Source of the DNA: Undibacter mobilis
GTDB lineage: Bacteria; Pseudomonadota; Alphaproteobacteria; Rhizobiales; Xanthobacteraceae
Assembly: GCF_003367195.1 (NCBI RefSeq)
Contig: NZ_QRGO01000001.1
Location: 1,908,501 to 1,972,500, forward strand
Direction of reading: 5' to 3'
Length of the DNA stretch: 64,000 nucleotides
Made by a program: the position numbers and the translations under genes. Positions 8,827 through 17,424 of this stretch are shown here, piece by piece (position 1 is the stretch's first letter; each line of letters starts with the position of its first letter). The notes below the pieces were generated by a model. That model saw only the letters and a list, made by a program, of their open reading frames with translations. It did no database searches and was not told the DNA's origin.

Positions 8827-9948
8827 GTGACCGACCCTGGAGCACCGGAGAGCAAGATCGTCGCCCTCGATTGCTTTCCAATCAAACTGCCGCTGAAGAA
8901 GCCGATGAAGCTTGCCGGCAGCTTGGTGCACGACGCGAGTATCCTTTATCTTCGGCTGCGGTCGGCGAGCGGTGTCGAAGGCTGGGGTGAGGCTATCGCG
9001 GACCCCGGCAATGCCGGCGAGACCGTCCGCGGTATGCAGGCCATGATCGAGGCGCGTCTGAAGCCGCTGGTGATCGGCCAGTCGGCGTTCGACCGTATTT
9101 CCATCGTCAGAGCGATGGCCGCGTCGGTGTTCGCCAATGGTGGCGCGATCGGCGCTATCGATATGGCGCTCCTTGACCTGGTTGGAAAGCTCAAAGGCAT
9201 TGCCGCGGTCGACGTGCTGGGCGGCGCATACCGGACATCGGTGAAAACCTTGTCCATTGTCGGCGGATACGATCAGGCTTCCGTTTTGAAAGACGTGGCC
9301 GAACTGCTCGACGCCGGTGTCGACTGTTTCAAATTGAAGGTCGGCTCAGGTCTGGTGCGCGACGATGTCGCCATGGTGAAGGCCGTTCGGGGCGCCATTG
9401 GCGACGACCGCTTCCTCTGCGTCGATGCCAATATGGCCTGGGATATTCCCGCTGCTCTGCAGTTTGCTTGTGGCGCAGCGGATTATGGCCTTGCCTATCT
9501 GGAGCAGCCGATCGCTGCGGACAACTACCGCATGGCGCTCTTGGCGGCTCAGACGCCCGTACCGATCTCGGCAGATGAGTCGATTCACGGCCTCAACGAC
9601 GTTACGGCCCTGCGCGATCTGAAGGCCGTAGCCGGCATGAGCCTGAAATCGATCAAGCTCGGTGGGCCAACCGAGCTCACGCGTGTAGCAACGATCTGCG
9701 ACGGTTTCGGCCTGTCGGTCGGGGTCGCTATGATGATGGAAACGTCGCTGTCGACAGCGGCGATGATCCATACATCGTGTGCGTTACCGCAGATCGACTG
9801 GCTGCTCAATGTCGGCGTTGCGTTTCTCGCTGAGGACCCGATCGGCCCCGGGGGACCGTCGATGCTTGGCACGGTAACCTGTCCGCAAGGGCCGGGCCTT
9901 GGCATCACCGTGGACGAGGGCGAGCTTCAACGCTTCATGTTACGATGA
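8827..9948 (+). CDS. Mandelate racemase/muconate lactonizing enzyme family protein
   Basis: Enolase-superfamily enzyme of 373 residues. The GTG start at 8827 has AAGGAG at 8813-8818. The acid/base set of the MLE subgroup is complete: KLK (K169, K171), metal ligands D200 (VDAN), E226 (LEQP) and D250/E251 (SADES), and K277 (IKLGG). Members are cycloisomerases, racemases or dehydratases of carboxylates; the exact reaction is not predictable here. Last gene of the Liv-SDR-ALDH-hydrolase series, ending 19 bases from the convergent aminotransferase gene. Confidence 0.86.
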   Translation: MTDPGAPESKIVALDCFPIKLPLKKPMKLAGSLVHDASILYLRLRSASGVEGWGEAIADPGNAGETVRGMQAMIEARLKPLVIGQSAFDRISIVRAMAASVFANGGAIGAIDMALLDLVGKLKGIAAVDVLGGAYRTSVKTLSIVGGYDQASVLKDVAELLDAGVDCFKLKVGSGLVRDDVAMVKAVRGAIGDDRFLCVDANMAWDIPAALQFACGAADYGLAYLEQPIAADNYRMALLAAQTPVPISADESIHGLNDVTALRDLKAVAGMSLKSIKLGGPTELTRVATICDGFGLSVGVAMMMETSLSTAAMIHTSCALPQIDWLLNVGVAFLAEDPIGPGGPSMLGTVTCPQGPGLGITVDEGELQRFMLR

Positions 9949-9967
9949 GCACATCGTGCGCTCAATT

Positions 9968-11284
9968 CTAGATTTGCGTCAGACATTCGCCGAGGGATTT
10001 TATCAGTAGATCAACTGCCTCCCTGGTAAACGGTAGCGGCGGTCGGATTTTAAGCGTGCTGCCGTAGGGGCCCATCGTGCTGATGAGAATACGCTTGTCC
10101 CGAAGCGCGTTGACGCAGGCGAGGGCGGCGGCGGCATTCGGCTGGCGGGTGCTTTGGTCTTTGACGAATTCGACGCCGGCAAAAAGCCCGGCACCGCGAA
10201 CATCGCCTATCTGCGGATAAGGGCGGGCAAGGTCTGCCAGTGCCGTTCGAAGATAATTGCCAACGGCGACCGAATTCGCCATCAATTGCTCGCTCTCAAT
10301 AACCTCAAGAACAGCAAGAGCCGCCGCACAGCAGACCGGGTTGCCGGCAAACGTGTTGAAGTAGCGGTTGCTCTTGCCGAATTTGTCGAACAAGTGAGAC
10401 TTTCCGACCACGCCGCCAATGGGCATGCCGTTGCCCATGGCTTTGCCCATGACGACCAGATCCGGAACGATACCGTGGCGTGCAAAGCCCCACATATGGC
10501 TGCCGGTGCGGCCAAAGCCGCCCTGAACTTCATCCGCAATCAGCAGGCCGCCCGCGGCGCGGACGACATCGGTCACGTCTCGCAAAAAGCCGGCCGGTTC
10601 GACGCACAGGCCATCGCTACTGAAGACGGTGTCGAGCACCAGTCCGGCAAACCCTGCTCCATCCTTTTTCAACGAATCGATCGCCCGCGCGACCTCCTCG
10701 GCAAGCTGGGCACCGACATTGCCATCCGGCGAGCGATAAAAATCAGGCGCGCCTACGGTGCGAATCCTTGGCGATGTGGCTCCGCGTGAAGGAGATACCT
10801 CTGCGGCGGCGGCCGTCGTGCCATGATAGGCATGGCGCGTGACTATGATGCCTTCGGCTTGAGTAAAATCCCGAGCGACGCGTAGTGCCAAATCTGTGGC
10901 TTCGCTGCCCGAGCAGGTAAACATGACGTTGTCCAGGTCGGGCGGGAATGTTGCGAGAAGGGTCTCGGCATAGTCGATGACGACGTCGAAGAGGTATCGC
11001 GTATGCGTGTTCAGCTTCGCCGCTTGCTTGGCGATGGCCTCCACAACGCGTGGATGACAATGGCCGACCGAAGGAACGTTGTTATAGGCGTCGAGATACC
11101 GTTCGCCGTCCTTTCCATATAACCATATGCCCTCGGCACGTTCGGCATAAACCGGCCGCTCGTAAAAGAGCCTGTAGCCGGCGCCTAGAGCACGTTGACG
11201 GCGCGCTATCAGTGCCTTGGTCGGGGCATCAAGCTCGTTCGCGTTGCCTGGATTGAAAGAGTTAAGAAGCGGTTTCTGTGTCAT
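9968..11284 (-). CDS. Class-III PLP enzyme, ethanolamine-phosphate/phosphohydroxylysine phospholyase-like
   Basis: Fold-type I PLP enzyme of the class-III aminotransferase family, 438 residues. The PLP Lys is K281 in VMGKAMGNGMPIGG and the ring Asp is D251 in IADEVQGGFGRTG. The N-terminal part (YLDAYNNVPSVGHCHPRVV, then LNTHTRYLFD) closely resembles the animal AGXT2L1/AGXT2L2 enzymes, which eliminate phosphate and ammonia from O-phosphoethanolamine or 5-phosphohydroxylysine. The start at 11284 overlaps the kinase stop as ATGA, so translation is coupled; the frame is open further upstream inside the kinase gene but that is not used. A kinase plus phospholyase would break down an amino alcohol in two steps. 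An ordinary aminotransferase cannot be excluded. Confidence 0.82.
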   Translation of the reverse strand: MTQKPLLNSFNPGNANELDAPTKALIARRQRALGAGYRLFYERPVYAERAEGIWLYGKDGERYLDAYNNVPSVGHCHPRVVEAIAKQAAKLNTHTRYLFDVVIDYAETLLATFPPDLDNVMFTCSGSEATDLALRVARDFTQAEGIIVTRHAYHGTTAAAAEVSPSRGATSPRIRTVGAPDFYRSPDGNVGAQLAEEVARAIDSLKKDGAGFAGLVLDTVFSSDGLCVEPAGFLRDVTDVVRAAGGLLIADEVQGGFGRTGSHMWGFARHGIVPDLVVMGKAMGNGMPIGGVVGKSHLFDKFGKSNRYFNTFAGNPVCCAAALAVLEVIESEQLMANSVAVGNYLRTALADLARPYPQIGDVRGAGLFAGVEFVKDQSTRQPNAAAALACVNALRDKRILISTMGPYGSTLKIRPPLPFTREAVDLLIKSLGECLTQI

Positions 11285-12345
11285 GGCACCCGGGGCCTCT
11301 CGCACGCATGGAGAAATATCGACGTCGCCGTTGTGCGCGGCATACCGAGCAGAAGGTGAAGCCGCTGCCGGTTCGATTCGGTATTGCGCAGGATGTGGGT
11401 TCGGTTGTCGGGGAAGCGCCTGGCGCGCCACTCCGTAATAATCACGCTCATGGCCAGCCGAACGGCAATTAAGTCCGGCAGCATACCGAGTTCCTCCGGG
11501 GACAGCGGCGTGATCGTATGATACCCGCCAACGAAATCGGCGGCGGGCGCCAGAAGATCGGGCGTGTCGCCCAGTTGATTGGCAGCGCCTATCGCGACAT
11601 CGTTGATCAGCGCTGTGTGGACCATATCGCCAAAGTCGAGGATTGCGACAATCCGGCTATGGTCTTCGGCGTCGACGATGACATTATTGCGATTGAGGTC
11701 GTTGTGGACAATTTGCGCGCGAAGGTTTGGCAGTCGAGGGGCCAGACGCTGGTCAAAGACATCGAGCGTTTTCACGATTATTTCCTGGTCCGCCTGTTCG
11801 CCAAGCGACGGCGACATCAGCTCCCGCAGCCTGCCGGCATTCTTGATGTCCCAGGCAATGAGATGACGGGCCCCCGGATGATCGTAGTCTTGCAATGACA
11901 CGGCCAGTTCGGCGGCGACGCGGCCGAGATTGTGTCGCTGCTGTGCGGTGCGGTTGGAGAACCGCAAGACTTCGCCAGGCACATATGTGAGCAGGCGGGC
12001 GATCGCGGAACCGGAAGGTGTTAGGCGCAGCTCCGGCTCGAAATTACCGTCGACGGTCGGCAAGACGCGCGGCACGGGGATCGCAGGGGTCTTCAATTCG
12101 AGGTGCCGCAGGGCGCTAGTCTGAAAGTTGACGAAAACTCGGTCTTCCTTCGGATTGGTGACCTTCAGTACGTATCGATCGCCGGCTTCGGTCTGAATCA
12201 CAAAGTTGCAGTCACGTTCCGCCGTCAGCCGCGTTGCAGATCCGATAATTCCATAGCGCGCGGCCACGAACGCTTCCGCCGTCGACGGGTCGATCGATAA
12301 AATGTCCGCAACGAGGCTCTGGCCCAGTATCTCGCCTGCCATCAT
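11281..12345 (-). CDS. APH-fold phosphotransferase, hydroxylysine-kinase-like
   Basis: Small-molecule kinase of about 354 residues. The ATP-binding Lys is K61 in RYVLKV, the catalytic loop is IVHNDLNRNN (D216, N221) and the metal Asp is D237 in ILDFGDMVHTALINDVAI. The DFGD region is close to animal hydroxylysine kinase (HYKK/AGPHD1) as I remember it. The start at 12345 overlaps the oxidase stop as ATGA; an in-frame ATG at 12360 is an alternative. It is coupled at its other end to the PLP enzyme, which supports a kinase then phospholyase sequence on a hydroxylated amine or amino acid. Confidence 0.8.
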   Translation of the reverse strand: MMAGEILGQSLVADILSIDPSTAEAFVAARYGIIGSATRLTAERDCNFVIQTEAGDRYVLKVTNPKEDRVFVNFQTSALRHLELKTPAIPVPRVLPTVDGNFEPELRLTPSGSAIARLLTYVPGEVLRFSNRTAQQRHNLGRVAAELAVSLQDYDHPGARHLIAWDIKNAGRLRELMSPSLGEQADQEIIVKTLDVFDQRLAPRLPNLRAQIVHNDLNRNNVIVDAEDHSRIVAILDFGDMVHTALINDVAIGAANQLGDTPDLLAPAADFVGGYHTITPLSPEELGMLPDLIAVRLAMSVIITEWRARRFPDNRTHILRNTESNRQRLHLLLGMPRTTATSIFLHACERPRVP

Positions 12346-13550
12346 CGAAGTGCTGCCCATGACCGCGGTATATGGCGGGTCATTACGTGCTGCGCATCGG
12401 CGACAGAAGTGGCGCCGAGTTGAGCGAGGGTGGCGCGTGTTTCCTCCTGGAGTATGCGTATGGCATGAGCAGGTCCTTCGGCTCCAAGTGCCGAAAGGCT
12501 CCACAGAAACGCTTTGCCAGCGAACGTGGCATTCGCACCAAGAGCCAGAGCGCGGACGATGTCCGAACCGCTGCGGATGCCGGAATCCAGAAAGACGGTC
12601 GTCCGCCCTGCTACGGCTTTAACGATGTCCGGCAGACAATCGATACTGGCAGGCAGGGCGTCGACCTGTCGCCCGCCATGATTGGAGACGATAATGCCGT
12701 CTGCACCGAGGGCGACCGCCTTCTCGGCGTCCTGCGGGTGGAGAATGCCCTTGATGACGAGCGGCCGTTTCCAAAAATCCCGATAGCGCGCAACTTCCTC
12801 CCATGAAAAGGCTCCGCCAATCTCCCGTTGCGTGAATGCAATCACATCGTTGATGCTCGCGCTCGGCGGCATGTATTTTTTCAGATTTGCGAAGCGGGGA
12901 ATCCCATTGGCCAGCAGCGCTGCGAACCAAGCAGGTGACGTGGCGATATCCCACATCATTCGTGCGTTCGGGCTGAACCTGCTGCCCCCCAATCCGGCTA
13001 GCGTTGCCCGCGGGCGCGTCGTGTAAACGGGAACGTCCATGGTCAACACAAGGGCACGTACGCCGCAAGCATCGGCACGGCGCATGAGATCAAAGGCAAT
13101 CTTGTGGTCGCTCAGCGAGCATCGCAGCATCTGGAACCAGAGCACATCGGGCGCCAGCGCCGCCATCTCTTCAACCGTTGCACCGCCAATCATGCCGAGC
13201 GTGTAGGGAACCCGTGCCGCCTGCGCCGCCTGGGCAAGAAACCTGTCGGCTCCCGGCAACACAATGCCTGGCGTACCCATCGGCGATATTGCAATCGGCG
13301 CGGCGTAACGCTGGTCGAAAAGAGAAATCTCTGTCGACCCTGCTTCAGCGAGGGCGCCGTAGCGCGGAAGTAACTCGATAGCATCGAGTGCAGTGCGATT
13401 GCGCGTCGTTCCCGCATCGCAACCAGCTCCGCCGTCCGCGTATTCAAACGCGAAATGCGGCGCGTGGGTGCGCGCGTAATCGCGCATGGTGTCCACTGTT
13501 GGAAAACGCATCCGAAGCTCGTCGTAGCTTGCGGTTTTCGCTGTTCCCAT
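12342..13550 (-). CDS. FMN-dependent alpha-hydroxy-acid oxidase/dehydrogenase (LldD-like)
   Basis: FMN TIM-barrel enzyme of 402 residues that oxidises L-2-hydroxy acids to 2-oxo acids. It has the signature SNHGGRQVDALPAS with the catalytic His, the FMN segments ISPMGTPGIVLPGADRFLA and LDSGIRSGSDIVRALALGA, and the N-terminal FAFEYADGGAG. It is first in a minus-strand operon with the kinase and the PLP enzyme and diverges from a binding-protein gene across a 180-base AT-rich gap. A 2-hydroxy acid could be an intermediate or side product of the substrate imported by the divergent ABC system; this is inference. Confidence 0.87.
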   Translation of the reverse strand: MGTAKTASYDELRMRFPTVDTMRDYARTHAPHFAFEYADGGAGCDAGTTRNRTALDAIELLPRYGALAEAGSTEISLFDQRYAAPIAISPMGTPGIVLPGADRFLAQAAQAARVPYTLGMIGGATVEEMAALAPDVLWFQMLRCSLSDHKIAFDLMRRADACGVRALVLTMDVPVYTTRPRATLAGLGGSRFSPNARMMWDIATSPAWFAALLANGIPRFANLKKYMPPSASINDVIAFTQREIGGAFSWEEVARYRDFWKRPLVIKGILHPQDAEKAVALGADGIIVSNHGGRQVDALPASIDCLPDIVKAVAGRTTVFLDSGIRSGSDIVRALALGANATFAGKAFLWSLSALGAEGPAHAIRILQEETRATLAQLGATSVADAQHVMTRHIPRSWAALR

Positions 13551-13627
13551 GCCGCACCTTTTCGATCGGGATACGCCCAGGATAAAGATCGGCGCATGTG
13601 ATCGCTATAGACGATAGGTAATATATA

Positions 13628-13655
13628 TTGCATTCATAAATAAGGCAGTTATATT
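13628..13655 (+). promoter_or_regulatory. Possible promoter in the divergent oxidase/binding-protein gap
   Basis: The 180-base gap 13551-13730 has a marked AT-rich core (about 13615-13675). On the plus strand TTGCAT (13628-13633) and TATATT (13650-13655) stand 16 bases apart, about 75 bases before the binding-protein start. No clear palindromic operator was found and no regulator gene adjoins the gap. Confidence 0.3.
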
Positions 13656-13730
13656 TGGTTATTATAGCAGCTTCGGACGGAAGTTAGTTTACGGTCTCTG
13701 GCAAATTTCTGTGCAGAAGGGGGCACGCAA

Positions 13731-14573
13731 ATGCGGTGTATTCGGACGTCCACGATCATTGCGCTCATCTTTGCGGCGGCCGTTTGCCTAATCGGTGAGC
13801 CTTACGCTGCAGCGCACGCTCAAGAATCCACCTTGCAGACGGTTATCAAGCGCGGTCGCGTGCTGGTTGGGGTGCGCGATACGTCACCGGGCTTTTCGTT
13901 CAGGGACGACAAGAACGAACTGGTTGGCTTTGAAATCGACCTCGCACGCGAACTGGCGCGCGGGCTTTTCAACGATCCGAACAAGATTGAATTCGTGCTG
14001 CTGACCGGCGGCGCCGATCGGGCGCCGGCCATCGTCAGCGGGCGTGTCGATGCTGTCATTTCGACGATGAGCGTTTTCCTCGAACGGGCTCAGGTTGTCG
14101 GATTTTCGATCCCCTACAGCATCTCGAAGAGCGTCTTTATCGTTCGGAGCGACTCGCCTTTCCGCAACAATTCGGATCTGGACGGCAAGAAGATCACCGG
14201 GCGTCAGGGCGCCGATCTCGAGAAAATCGTCCTGACCGCTATCAAGAATCCTGTTTTCCAGATGTATCCGAGCAATTCGGATGCATTTTTGGCCATGCGT
14301 CAAAAGCGAGCGGACGCCTTCTTCTTCGAGGGCGGTGCGGCGCTCTACTTGGCGCGCGAGTTCGGCGATGCCGTACGGGAGGTCTCCGACGGCGGCAAGC
14401 CGATTGCACCGAGCTATCTCTCCGTTGCGACGCGCCAGAACGATCAGGTGTGGATCAATTACATCAACACGGCACTTACTGACTTGAAGTTGTCGGGAAA
14501 GCTTACCGCGATCCACGAGAAGTGGTTCGGTACCACCAGCCTGATGCCGTCCTGGTCACGTCAGCCGATGTAG
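13731..14573 (+). CDS. Polar amino-acid-type ABC substrate-binding protein
   Basis: SBP_bac_3-family periplasmic protein of 280 residues with a Sec signal (hydrophobic STIIALIFAAAVCLIG, cleavage near AAAHA). The mature part begins LQTVIKRGRVLVGVRDTSPG, then FRDDKNELVGFEIDLARELA, typical of His/Gln/Arg-type receptors. The ligand is probably an amine or amino acid. Two permease genes and an amine oxidase gene follow; the nearest ATPase gene is 3.8 kb downstream. RBS AGAAGGGGGC lies in front of the start. Confidence 0.86.
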   Translation: MRCIRTSTIIALIFAAAVCLIGEPYAAAHAQESTLQTVIKRGRVLVGVRDTSPGFSFRDDKNELVGFEIDLARELARGLFNDPNKIEFVLLTGGADRAPAIVSGRVDAVISTMSVFLERAQVVGFSIPYSISKSVFIVRSDSPFRNNSDLDGKKITGRQGADLEKIVLTAIKNPVFQMYPSNSDAFLAMRQKRADAFFFEGGAALYLAREFGDAVREVSDGGKPIAPSYLSVATRQNDQVWINYINTALTDLKLSGKLTAIHEKWFGTTSLMPSWSRQPM

Positions 14574-14613
14574 AAGCCCTGGGCTGTCCAAATGCCATTA
14601 GCGGGGCGGGGTT

Positions 14614-15306
14614 ATGTATTACATCGATTGGCGGGTCGTTTGGGACAATCTGCCTCGCTTGGCGGATGGAATCGTCACCGCGCTTGAACTCGTCGTCGTT
14701 GCCGGCTTTATCGCATTCTTCGTTGGAATACTCGGAGCCCTGGCGCGCCGCTCCAAGTTTCGTTCGGTGCGCGTTGCAGCGATTGTCTACCTTGAGGCGG
14801 TCAGGAACAGCCCTGTTCTGGTGAAGATGTACTTCATCTACTTCGGGCTGCCGACGTTCGATATTTCACTTAGCCCCTTTGTGTCGGGGGCGGTGGCTCT
14901 TGGTTTGCATCACGGGGCCTATCTCATGGAGATATTCAGGGCCGCTTTCGATGGTGTGCCTCGCGGGCAGTTCGATGGCGCGGCAAGTCTGGGGCTCCCG
15001 CGATGGCTGACCTTCTGGAAAATCGAACTTCCCCAGGCTTTGCGGGCGGCGTTACCGCCGGTCGGCAATGTGGGTTCCGAACTTATCAAGGACACATCCC
15101 TGACGAGTTCGATTTCGCTCGCCGAAGCCTATTTCGTGTTTGTCTCGATTATCGCCCTGACAATGCGAACCGTTGAGATTTTCGTCGTCGCGGCCGGCTT
15201 CTATCTGGCGGTAACGTGGATTTTCTCCTTGGGGGTGTCGGCTTTGGAACGCCGCCTTAACAGGCCCTACGGTCCGCGGCGCACCGCCAAGGCGGTCAGC
15301 TTATGA
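14614..15306 (+). CDS. Amino-acid ABC transporter permease (HisM/GlnP type)
   Basis: Inner-membrane permease of 230 residues with about five membrane segments. The EAA loop is FDGAASLGLPRWLTFWKIELPQALRAALPP split over the expected place (about residues 125-150), and ELIKDTSLTSSISLAEAYFV follows, both typical for this family. It overlaps the next permease gene by 4 bases (ATGA), so the two likely form a heterodimeric channel for the upstream receptor. Confidence 0.87.
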   Translation: MYYIDWRVVWDNLPRLADGIVTALELVVVAGFIAFFVGILGALARRSKFRSVRVAAIVYLEAVRNSPVLVKMYFIYFGLPTFDISLSPFVSGAVALGLHHGAYLMEIFRAAFDGVPRGQFDGAASLGLPRWLTFWKIELPQALRAALPPVGNVGSELIKDTSLTSSISLAEAYFVFVSIIALTMRTVEIFVVAAGFYLAVTWIFSLGVSALERRLNRPYGPRRTAKAVSL

Positions 15307-16001
15307 ATATGGGGCTGCTCGCCATGGTGTGGCTCCTGCTGAAAGGCTTCATGGTGAGTCTGCAGCTGGCCGCCGGCGTTCTCATCCTCGGCACGGTGTT
15401 TGGCTTCCTTCTGGGCATAGCCGGCGCACGGGGCTCACGCGTTACCCGGTCAATCATTCATGGTCTCGTCGTTATCGTGCGAGGCGTTCCTTTGCTCATC
15501 CAGGTTTTTGCCGTCTTCTATTTCCTGCCGCTGGTCGGCCCGACGCTGTCGCCGTTCCTCACCGCAACCGTTGCGCTCTCGCTCTTTGCCGCGGTTACAA
15601 TCGGCGAGATCGTGCGCGGGAGTATCGTGACGGTTCCGGCGGGCCAATGGGAGGCGGCGCGTGCTTTGGGGCTCGGGCGGCTGCATACACTCGTCCTTGT
15701 CGTTCTGCCTGAGGCGTTGCCGACCATCATTCCGTCGCTCGTTGGCCAGTTCGTCTGGCTGATCAAGGGCACGTCGATCATCTCGCTGCTGGGCGTTCCG
15801 GAACTGATGTACGCCGGCCATCAGATCATCGAGCGGACACTTCGCGGTTTTGAGGTAATGGCGCTCATCTGGATCATATATACGGCGGTCTGTTATCCGT
15901 TATCGGTGCTCGGCCGTTATCTCGAAGCGCGCCTGAAGTTTCCCGATCAGGGCTCGGCATTGGCCGCGCCCAAGATGGCCTTGGCGGGTGATCGGGTATG
16001 A
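15303..16001 (+). CDS. Amino-acid ABC transporter permease (HisQ type)
   Basis: Second permease, 232 residues. The EAA region reads GQWEAARALGLGRLHTLVLV and is followed by IIPSLVGQFVWLIKGTSIIS, the family pattern near the C terminus. The start overlaps the previous stop as ATGA and its own stop overlaps the next start as ATGA, giving tight coupling permease-permease-oxidase. Confidence 0.87.
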   Translation: MNMGLLAMVWLLLKGFMVSLQLAAGVLILGTVFGFLLGIAGARGSRVTRSIIHGLVVIVRGVPLLIQVFAVFYFLPLVGPTLSPFLTATVALSLFAAVTIGEIVRGSIVTVPAGQWEAARALGLGRLHTLVLVVLPEALPTIIPSLVGQFVWLIKGTSIISLLGVPELMYAGHQIIERTLRGFEVMALIWIIYTAVCYPLSVLGRYLEARLKFPDQGSALAAPKMALAGDRV

Positions 16002-17272
16002 TTTCCGCCCTCGCCAGGCCTGATACGGCACCGCTTTCGATCGGCATTATTGGTGCGGGTATCGTCGGTGTGAGCTGTGGTTTGCATCTGCAGCGCGCGG
16101 GGCATCAGGTCGAGGTGATCGACTGGCAGGGAGCAGGCGAGGGCGCGTCGAGCGGCAACGCCGGGATCATCGCCGTTTCCGAACTGATCCCCTTCAGCAC
16201 ATTTGCCACTTTGCGCAAAGTTCCAGCGATGTTGCGCGATCCGAACGGGCCGCTGCGTTTGAGACGGGACTATCTGTTTCCGATCCTGCCATGGCTGGTT
16301 CGCTTTACGTTGGCGTGCCGCCCCGCCAAGCAGAAAACGATCGTTAACGCGCTCTTTGAGTTGCTGTCGCGAAGTTGGGATGCCTGGGCTTCATTCACGA
16401 CTGATCCCGCAGTCGCGGCTTTGATCCAACGCTCGGGTTGGCTTCAGGTCTTCGAAGATTCCGAGAGCGTCCGCAAAAAGGCGGCAACGGTCGCCCTGCA
16501 GAGGGCCAGAGGCATTGCCGTTCAGGAAGTCTCGTCAAACGAGATTCGGGATCTGGAGCCGGCGCTGGCGCCGGTTTTCGGGGCCGGCTTGTACTATCCC
16601 GATAACGGCTTCGTATCGAGTCCGCTCAAAATGTTGCGCGCACTCTCGGAGATGCTGTTTCGCAATGGTGCGACGTATCACCGCGAACGCGCGGTGGCGA
16701 TAGCGACGTTGCCCGGTGGTGAGATCGAAGTTCGCACAACTGGCGAAACCCGTTGCTACGATCGGGTTATCCTCGCCGCAGGCGCCCATTCGCGGTCCTT
16801 GTTGCGAACGTTGAAACTGGACGTGCCGCTCGACACCGAGCGCGGCTATCACCTGATGCTGCCGCGGCCGGCACATTCTCTGAGACGTTCGGTGTCTTTT
16901 TCGGACTACGGCTTTTCACTTGGCCCGATCGACGATGCCATACGGCTGACCTCCGGCGTGGAGTTCGCCGGTCTTGAAGCGGCGCCCGATTGGTCTCCGA
17001 TCAGTCATATAGTGACGCATGCGCAACGCTTTTTGCCGGGACTGAGCTCCGACATTTCGGACCAGTGGCTTGGCTTCCGGCCGTCGCTCCCGGACTCGCT
17101 TCCCGTCATCGGTTCGCCGCGGGAGCATCCCGGCGTAATCCTCGCATTTGGACACGGTCATTTAGGCCTGACGACAGGCCCGCTCACCGGGAGTCTCGTC
17201 GCGGCAACCATAGCACGCGCGCCGTTACCCTTCGATATCGAACCGCTCAGTCCAAGCAGATGGGGTATCTGA
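15998..17272 (+). CDS. FAD-dependent oxidoreductase, D-amino-acid dehydrogenase (DadA)-like
   Basis: DAO-family flavoenzyme of 424 residues. The N-terminal dinucleotide motif is IGIIGAGIVGVSCGLHL with the acidic end at VEVID, and the C-terminal FAD contact is FGHGHLGLTTGPLTG. DadA-like enzymes oxidise D- or N-substituted amino acids to imines. Coupling to the permease upstream (ATGA) means that the imported compound is probably its substrate. The cluster also holds the divergent kinase/phospholyase operon, which suggests an unusual amino compound. Confidence 0.85.
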   Translation: MISALARPDTAPLSIGIIGAGIVGVSCGLHLQRAGHQVEVIDWQGAGEGASSGNAGIIAVSELIPFSTFATLRKVPAMLRDPNGPLRLRRDYLFPILPWLVRFTLACRPAKQKTIVNALFELLSRSWDAWASFTTDPAVAALIQRSGWLQVFEDSESVRKKAATVALQRARGIAVQEVSSNEIRDLEPALAPVFGAGLYYPDNGFVSSPLKMLRALSEMLFRNGATYHRERAVAIATLPGGEIEVRTTGETRCYDRVILAAGAHSRSLLRTLKLDVPLDTERGYHLMLPRPAHSLRRSVSFSDYGFSLGPIDDAIRLTSGVEFAGLEAAPDWSPISHIVTHAQRFLPGLSSDISDQWLGFRPSLPDSLPVIGSPREHPGVILAFGHGHLGLTTGPLTGSLVAATIARAPLPFDIEPLSPSRWGI

Positions 17273-17406
17273 TGACCCATGCGAATGTGAAGAAGTTCGT
17301 CGATCACCCGACTGCGTGGCACGCTTTTCGCTTTGACAAACTCATTCCAAACCTTGGTTGGGACCAGAGTTCACGCAGCAAGTTCTTCCAAAGTTCAATC
17401 TTGTAG
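17272..17406 (+). CDS. Possible small ORF of 44 codons after the DadA-like gene
   Basis: An open frame begins at an ATG that shares one base with the DadA-like stop (TGATG) and ends 18 bases before the next gene. The product (MTHANVKKFVDHPTAWHAFR at its start) is hydrophilic and matches no family I recognise. There is no separate ribosome site, so it would depend on coupling. It may be chance; the TGATG arrangement is the only positive sign. Confidence 0.22.
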   Translation: MTHANVKKFVDHPTAWHAFRFDKLIPNLGWDQSSRSKFFQSSIL

Positions 17407-17424
17407 TCTGTCATGGAGGGTTCA

